From the NCBI GenBank assembly GCA_004335635.1, contig QAXH01006066.1, forward strand, positions 1 to 10,394: a stretch of 10,394 nucleotides of DNA. The letters are read 5' to 3'. The position numbers were made by a program, and so were the translations under genes. The stretch is from Chloromonas sp. AAM2. Taxonomy: Eukaryota; Chlorophyta; Chlorophyceae; Chlamydomonadales; Chlamydomonadaceae. The notes beneath the pieces are model-generated. The model was not told where the DNA came from. It was given only the letters and a program-made list of their open reading frames with translations, and ran no database searches. Positions 8,901-10,394 of this stretch are shown here, piece after piece; position 1 is the stretch's first letter; every line of letters starts with the position of its first letter.

Positions 8901-9143
8901 CAAGTCTTCAAGCCAAACACGTGTGTTCACATCTCATAACATGCACATTCTACCCACGTGCATGTTGCCACACCCACATCCCATGTTTTTCCACATCCAT
9001 ACCATCACACCCCAACCATATGTTTTCATCACGTGCTGTGGCATGTGCAGGGTACATGGCAGGGCGCGGCTGCTGTTCGCGGTGTGGCAGTACGTAGTTG
9101 GAGTCTTGTGCTTGGTTTCTGGGCAGATGTGCTACTCGACTGA
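2536..9143 (+). CDS. ADCK1: ADCK1/ATH9-like ABC1 (UbiB) family atypical kinase, 12 exons, complete
   Basis: Seen: exons 2536-2919, 3225-3413, 3799-3998, 4354-4483, 4944-5067, 5455-5478, 6006-6061, 6520-6611, 7125-7214, 8041-8179, 8422-8559 and 9051-9143 join without a frame break into about 552 residues. All introns are GT-AG; phases are 0,0,2,0,1,1,0,2,2,0,0. Motifs in order: membrane segment about 33-51, KAGQ 125-128, AAAS 185-188, VAVK with Lys207, ELDFRTE 254-260 and Asn263, VNDRE 302-306, HGDPHAGN with Asp339 and Asn344, LLDHG with Asp373. Family knowledge: ABC1/UbiB proteins are atypical kinase-like ATPases of mitochondria and plastids; ADCK1 is a mitochondrial member of about 530 residues. 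VNDR after the MEWIDG-type hinge, and GKR before the DHG motif, favour ADCK1/ATH9 over COQ8. Inference: mitochondrial membrane-anchored protein; substrate unknown. The start at 2536 has a strong context (gcagccATGG); an in-frame ATG at 2350 would add 62 residues. Confidence 0.9.
2920..3798 (+). other. Introns 1 (2920-3224) and 2 (3414-3798)
   Basis: Two GT-AG introns of 305 and 385 bp, flanking exon 2. I see no other gene or clear repeat in them. Intron 1 reads open from exon 1 to 3135, so retention would add about 70 unrelated residues before a stop. Confidence 0.8.
3225..3413 (+). CDS. ADCK1: Exon 2: ABC1 N-lobe extension and Ala-rich loop
   Basis: Codes for residues 129-191, from FAASFGAVPREF to TAAASLAQ. 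The end is the alanine-rich nucleotide-loop region of ABC1 kinases (AAAS at 185-188, where conventional kinases have a Gly-rich loop). Acceptor CTGCAG at 3219-3224, donor CAG|GTGTGC, both phase 0. The next exon continues VHRA, giving the family-typical ASLAQVH. Confidence 0.9.
3799..3998 (+). CDS. ADCK1: Exon 3: VAVK lysine and ExxLDF segment
   Basis: Codes for residues 192-257 plus two bases of codon 258. It holds AVAVKVQYPGLE, with the ATP-binding lysine at 207, then LFPDYRLGWLVDELDKKLVLELDF, the conserved ABC1 helix region. Acceptor CCACAG, donor CAG|GTGATT, phase 2; the split codon becomes Arg258 (AG|G). Part of this exon (3949-3972) has a degenerate copy in the following intron. Confidence 0.9.
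4075..4139 (+). repeat. TTAC-type tetranucleotide microsatellite in intron 3
   Basis: An imperfect run of (actt/tact)n with a few ttta units, almost entirely A, C and T on the + strand. It precedes the exon 3 echo. Confidence 0.85.
4158..4181 (+). repeat. Echo of exon 3 inside intron 3
   Basis: Matches exon 3 positions 3949-3972 at 21 of 24 bases. In one frame it reads WLVEVLDK against WLVDELDK in the exon; the next codons diverge and a stop follows. A weaker match to the start of exon 4 (15 of 23 bases, 4205-4227 against 4356-4378) follows at nearly the spacing expected in spliced RNA. Confidence 0.7.
4354..4483 (+). CDS. ADCK1: Exon 4: RTE..N helix to MEWIDG hinge
   Basis: Codes for residues 258-301: RTELRNSSRVASLLKG, then VTVPHMYKDLCSRHLIIMEW and IDGCK. 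The E(L)DFRTE..N pattern across the exon 3-4 junction is typical of ABC1 kinases, and MEWIDG corresponds to the MEF(V/I)DG hinge. Acceptor GTTTAG, donor AAG|GTGATT (phase 0). Confidence 0.88.
4484..4943 (+). other. Intron 4
   Basis: A 460-bp GT-AG intron. It contains three CACGTG hexamers (one near 4650, two around 4741 and 4756) and short direct repeats of the tcagtcact type near 4680-4715. An AG at 4872-4873 followed by GTGAGC resembles the true acceptor region, but using it as an acceptor would shift the frame. Confidence 0.75.
4944..5067 (+). CDS. ADCK1: Exon 5: VNDRE stretch and HGD catalytic loop
   Basis: Codes for residues 302-342 plus one base of codon 343. Begins VNDREAIKAKGINPRAVG, the stretch that most points to ADCK1/ATH9, and ends HGFMHGDPHA with catalytic Asp339. 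Acceptor CGTCAG, donor GCAG|GTGTGT, phase 1; codon 343 (Gly) is completed by the next exon. Confidence 0.9.
5068..5454 (+). other. Intron 5
   Basis: A 387-bp GT-AG intron before the microexon, with an imperfect CATA-type repeat at about 5394-5428 just upstream of the acceptor. Nothing else recognisable. Confidence 0.75.
5455..5478 (+). CDS. ADCK1: Exon 6: 24-nt microexon carrying the catalytic-loop Asn
   Basis: Only 24 nt: it completes Gly343, gives NLMVRSK (344-350) and one base of Gly351. Asn344 is the metal-binding Asn of HGDPHAGN, so skipping would remove an essential residue while keeping the frame (24 = 8 codons). Acceptor ATGCAG, donor AAAG|GTGAGT, both phase 1. The call rests on a match to the family motif HxDPHxxN(L/I)xVR. 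Confidence 0.88.
5894..5976 (+). repeat. Small repeats and hairpin in intron 6
   Basis: The 10-bp unit gtgcctactg is tandem at 5901-5920, with a partial copy before it. A 25-bp segment at 5914-5938 recurs at 5951-5976 with one mismatch and one indel. Between them gcgcatggg (5929-5937) and cccatgcgc (5943-5951) form a perfect 9-bp stem with a 5-base loop. Confidence 0.8.
6006..6061 (+). CDS. ADCK1: Exon 7: basic loop before the DHG motif
   Basis: A 56-nt exon coding for residues 351-369, GKRSIWHWLTRGTRQPYEV. Plant ATH9 proteins have a GKRN-type basic stretch at the same place between the catalytic loop and the DHG strand. Acceptor GTGCAG (phase 1), donor GTG|GTGAGT (phase 0). The sequence variety makes this short exon less certain than its neighbours, but phases and length fit on both sides. 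Confidence 0.82.
6062..6519 (+). other. Intron 7
   Basis: A 458-bp GT-AG intron between exons 7 and 8. I see no gene or clear repeat in it. Confidence 0.75.
6520..6611 (+). CDS. ADCK1: Exon 8: LLDHG metal-binding motif
   Basis: Codes for residues 370-399 plus two bases of Thr400: VLLDHGTYLEIPHELREQFC, then QLWCSFVMQD. LLDHG is the ABC1 equivalent of the kinase DFG motif (Asp373). The LDHG.Y pattern and the QLW helix match ADCK1. Acceptor TGGCAG, donor GACAC|GTAAGA, phase 2. Confidence 0.9.
6911..6953 (+). pseudogene. Echo of exon 9 in intron 8, with its own AG acceptor (possible poison exon)
   Basis: Bases 6911-6932 match exon 9 positions 7125-7146 at 18 of 22, and both copies directly follow an AG (TTTCAG and GTGCAG). 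Joined to exon 8 it would read T ELQAELGSDVTCS, then TGA at 6951-6953. Three of the four mismatches are at third codon positions and leave the amino acid unchanged; the fourth changes Gln to Glu. It is either a decayed duplicate exon or an alternatively used one that truncates the protein. Confidence 0.6.
7125..7214 (+). CDS. ADCK1: Exon 9: C-lobe helix, LPVLLT segment
   Basis: Completes Thr400 and codes for residues 401-429, QLQAELGGSVAGKRGAMILP then VLLTQTARS, leaving two bases of Arg430. This corresponds to the LG.GD.LYPLFA..LT.R region of ADCK1. Acceptor GTGCAG, donor GAGCAG|GTGGGC (a weaker donor), phase 2. The beginning of this exon has a degenerate copy with its own AG about 214 bp upstream. 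Confidence 0.8.
7245..7278 (+). repeat. 18-bp tandem repeat in intron 9
   Basis: tgtggagcgtccgcct occurs at 7245-7260 and 7263-7278, 30 bases downstream of the exon 9 donor. Confidence 0.85.
7853..7881 (+). pseudogene. Echo of exon 10 in intron 9
   Basis: Bases 7853-7873 match exon 10 positions 8054-8074 at 18 of 21, including 14 identical bases in a row (7859-7872 and 8060-8073), and both encode AVLQAAG with all three differences at synonymous third positions. After that a one-base shift breaks the alignment, but atagcag is shared. A CAGGGC upstream at 7833-7838 resembles the exon 10 acceptor junction. Confidence 0.6.
8041..8179 (+). CDS. ADCK1: Exon 10: C-terminal ABC1 helices
   Basis: Completes Arg430 and codes for residues 431-476: AEEQAVLQAAGIAGVGDMAA, then LLQAAPRAVIEVLRINTVIR and SISNQL. 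It corresponds to the ADCK1/ATH9 stretch ending in LPR..LL.LKTND.LRS..N.L. Acceptor GTCCAG (phase 2), donor CTG|GTAGGT (phase 0). About 20 residues found in ATH9 between this and exon 9 are absent. Confidence 0.85.
8422..8559 (+). CDS. ADCK1: Exon 11: C-terminal region
   Basis: Codes for residues 477-522: GVQMIERKRILAAYALQGLP, ending WVSRTYLAVLL. Acceptor GCACAG, donor TTG|GTGAGT, both phase 0. The last 16 bases and the donor are repeated twice more downstream in 32-bp steps, so three equivalent donors exist (8560, 8592, 8624); only the first keeps the reading frame into exon 12. Confidence 0.8.
8544..8635 (+). repeat. 32-bp tandem repeat, about 2.8 copies, spanning the exon 11 donor
   Basis: Copies start at 8544, 8576 and 8608. 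Each contains the exon tail cctggcggtgctgt, two to three further bases and the donor gtgagtgc. The second and third copies are nearly identical to the first, so this is a recent expansion. It creates donors at 8560, 8592 and 8624. Because 32 is not a multiple of 3, use of the second donor shifts the frame in exon 12, and use of the third includes a TGA at 8593-8595. Confidence 0.9.
9051..9143 (+). CDS. ADCK1: Exon 12: C-terminus and stop
   Basis: Codes for residues 523-552, GTWQGAAAVRGVAVRSWSLV then LGFWADVLLD, followed by TGA at 9141-9143. Acceptor GTGCAG at 9045-9050; a second in-frame AG at 9061-9062 would drop GTWQ. The hydrophobic tail resembles the C-terminal helix of ADCK1 proteins. 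This is the least conserved part of the family, so the call rests mainly on frame, acceptor and the nearby poly(A) signal. Confidence 0.65.
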   Translation, partial: GTWQGAAAVRGVAVRSWSLVLGFWADVLLD

Positions 9144-9242
9144 ACAGCAAGCAAGGCAAAGGTCGGCACAACTAGGAGAGGGTTGCCAGCGAGAACACAC
9201 AAAGTAAGACCATTAGACTGGACAGACTGAACAGCAAGCAAG
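9138..9242 (+). repeat. Direct repeat copying the stop-codon region into the 3' UTR
   Basis: The 18 bases at 9138-9155 (gactgaacagcaagcaag, containing the TGA stop) recur exactly at 9225-9242. A second pair, gccagcg(a/g)gaaca, near 9185 and 9285, follows in the same order, so the whole 3' UTR looks like a degenerate tandem duplication of about 87-100 bp. Confidence 0.75.
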
Positions 9243-9276
9243 ACGAGGGTTGATAATAGGCTTGAAAACACCCGAT

Positions 9277-9281
9277 TGTAA
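9277..9281 (+). promoter_or_regulatory. Probable TGTAA poly(A) signal of the kinase gene
   Basis: TGTAA lies 134 bases after the stop codon. UGUAA is the usual polyadenylation signal in chlorophyte algae, with cleavage 10-20 bases downstream. The short motif alone is weak evidence; its position is what makes it plausible. Confidence 0.45.
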
Positions 9282-10118
9282 ATAGCCAGCGGGAACAGAA
9301 GCACATGGTTTGAGTTGCCAGGGAAGTGAGTCGATGTGCAGATTCAAGATAATGAGCAGCGTCCTCTGCCCTTGCTTTTGCTGCATGGCTTTCGCTTATG
9401 ATCTCAGTGCCATGTGTGTACTAACGATCCTTTCTTGACTGTTTTGGAACCAGCAGTGCAGCCATCTGTCAAGGGCAACACCGCAGGCTGGTGAATGGCT
9501 CAACAGATGCCTTGCCAGGTGGCAACGAGCTGTGCTTTGTACCCTTCATTGGGCAAGCAAAGGCTTCGTGCGTATCACTAGCTAGCAGCACAGCCATCAG
9601 GTTGGTTCGTTGGGTGCTAATCCGGCACACTGCATTCTTGCGTCACAAGCGGTTCCAGCCCCGCTGCGCATGAGGCTTGTGCGCAGAGTCCCCTGTAGAA
9701 AGGCTGCGGAATGATTTTCCAAAGCACATGCTTGTCTGAGACACGTTTCTGAGCTTCAGCTGTACTTATGACCCTCACACTACACCTCTGGCAGAAGGAT
9801 TGGAGTTTACTTGAAGTGAGAGGATATGATGAAAAGCTGAGGTCCAGCAAGTCGAGGGCTGGCAGCAACGCCTTCAGAGTCTAGTGTTTGTACCATTCAA
9901 GGTAGTCTCTAGGAGGGGCACACAGCTCCTGACGGGTTTTCGTGACGCAGGCGGTGTGAGGGCATGTGGTTGTAAAGCCACGTATGAGGGTGTTTCCTGT
10001 GAGGGTGTGCCGCAATGGCAGCCTCTTTTGTCATGCCCGTGCAACATAACGACTTGCACGATGGTTTCACATTGATTGAAAAAAACAGAAGTTTGCCAGT
10101 TCTGGGACAGTTTTGGGA
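9282..10118. other. Stretch without a recognisable gene downstream of the kinase gene
   Basis: Open frames on both strands are at most 83 codons and show no family features. A palindrome-like gccagt...actggc pair lies at 10095-10122, next to the right repeat copy. I see nothing else supportable. Confidence 0.5.
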
Positions 10119-10308
10119 CTGGCACCGTGATGAGGCTGTCAGTTGTCTGTGGGGACTAGTTTTGACTAGTTTTTTTCAGGAGTGTGCTCATACTAAGTTT
10201 ATGGTGGTGAAAGTGTGCCCATTGTGGTGTTGGGTTAGTGTCATCTGCTACTGGGATGTGTTCCTGACGCTGGTATTGGTAGGCGCTGGTGACTGCCAAC
10301 ACTGGGAC
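10119..10308 (-). repeat. Dispersed repeat, right copy, with about 83 bp of extra sequence
   Basis: Same repeat as 371-477, in the opposite orientation. The two homologous blocks (10119-10155 and 10238-10308) are separated by bases that the left copy lacks. The extra part starts with a tandem gactagtttt repeat (10154-10163 and 10164-10173). It is either an insertion here or a deletion in the left copy; no clear target-site duplication is seen. Confidence 0.85.
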
Positions 10309-10394
10309 AAGAGCGGACCAGAAGCTGGCTCGGGTCCTAAGGCGGAGTCGCACCAACATATACAAGAGCGGACAAGAGCACGACTCCAGACGAA

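Noticed and set aside
1..10394. CRISPR array, rRNA or tRNA genes, bacterial operon or defence system
   Set aside because: No regularly spaced repeats, no conserved RNA gene segments and no closely packed reading frames were seen; the spliced gene shows the DNA is eukaryotic.

Overview
The window is eukaryotic nuclear DNA, most likely from a chlorophyte green alga of the Chlamydomonas/Haematococcus/Volvox kind. The signs are one intron-dense gene whose 11 introns (242-826 bp) are all GT-AG, an alanine-rich N-terminus, moderately G/C-rich exons, TGTAA (the green-algal poly(A) signal) close behind the stop codon, and many short local repeats. The lineage is an inference; no search could be run.

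The only gene I can reconstruct with confidence runs on the + strand from about 2536 to 9143. Twelve exons join in a consistent reading frame into a protein of about 552 residues of the ABC1/UbiB (aarF-domain, COQ8-like) atypical kinase family. It most resembles the ADCK1 / plant ATH9 (ABC1K14) branch: one N-terminal membrane segment, the KxGQ motif, an alanine-rich AAAS loop, the VAVK lysine, the ELDFRTE..N segment, the branch-typical VNDRE stretch, the HGDPHAGN catalytic loop and the LLDHG metal-binding motif. All key residues are present. One exon is only 24 nt long and supplies the catalytic-loop Asn.

Layout: 1-2349 holds no gene I can establish, only a possible terminal exon of an upstream gene (1918-2043) with a TGTAA at 2344-2348. 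2350-2535 is the 5' region of the kinase gene, with an in-frame upstream ATG at 2350. 2536-9143 is the kinase gene. 9144-9281 is its probable 3' UTR. 9282-10394 holds no recognisable gene. A dispersed repeat occurs at both edges in opposite orientation (371-477 and 10119-10308); the right copy carries about 83 extra bases.

The most interesting signal is in the introns. Several contain degenerate copies ('echoes') of the edge of a neighbouring exon: exon 3 in intron 3, exon 9 in intron 8, exon 10 in intron 9, a 32-bp tandem repeat that triplicates the exon 11 donor, and a repeat that duplicates the stop-codon region. In three of these the echo keeps the peptide in one frame, with many differences at third codon positions. 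This suggests repeated local duplication across exon boundaries, giving decayed, alternative or poison exons.
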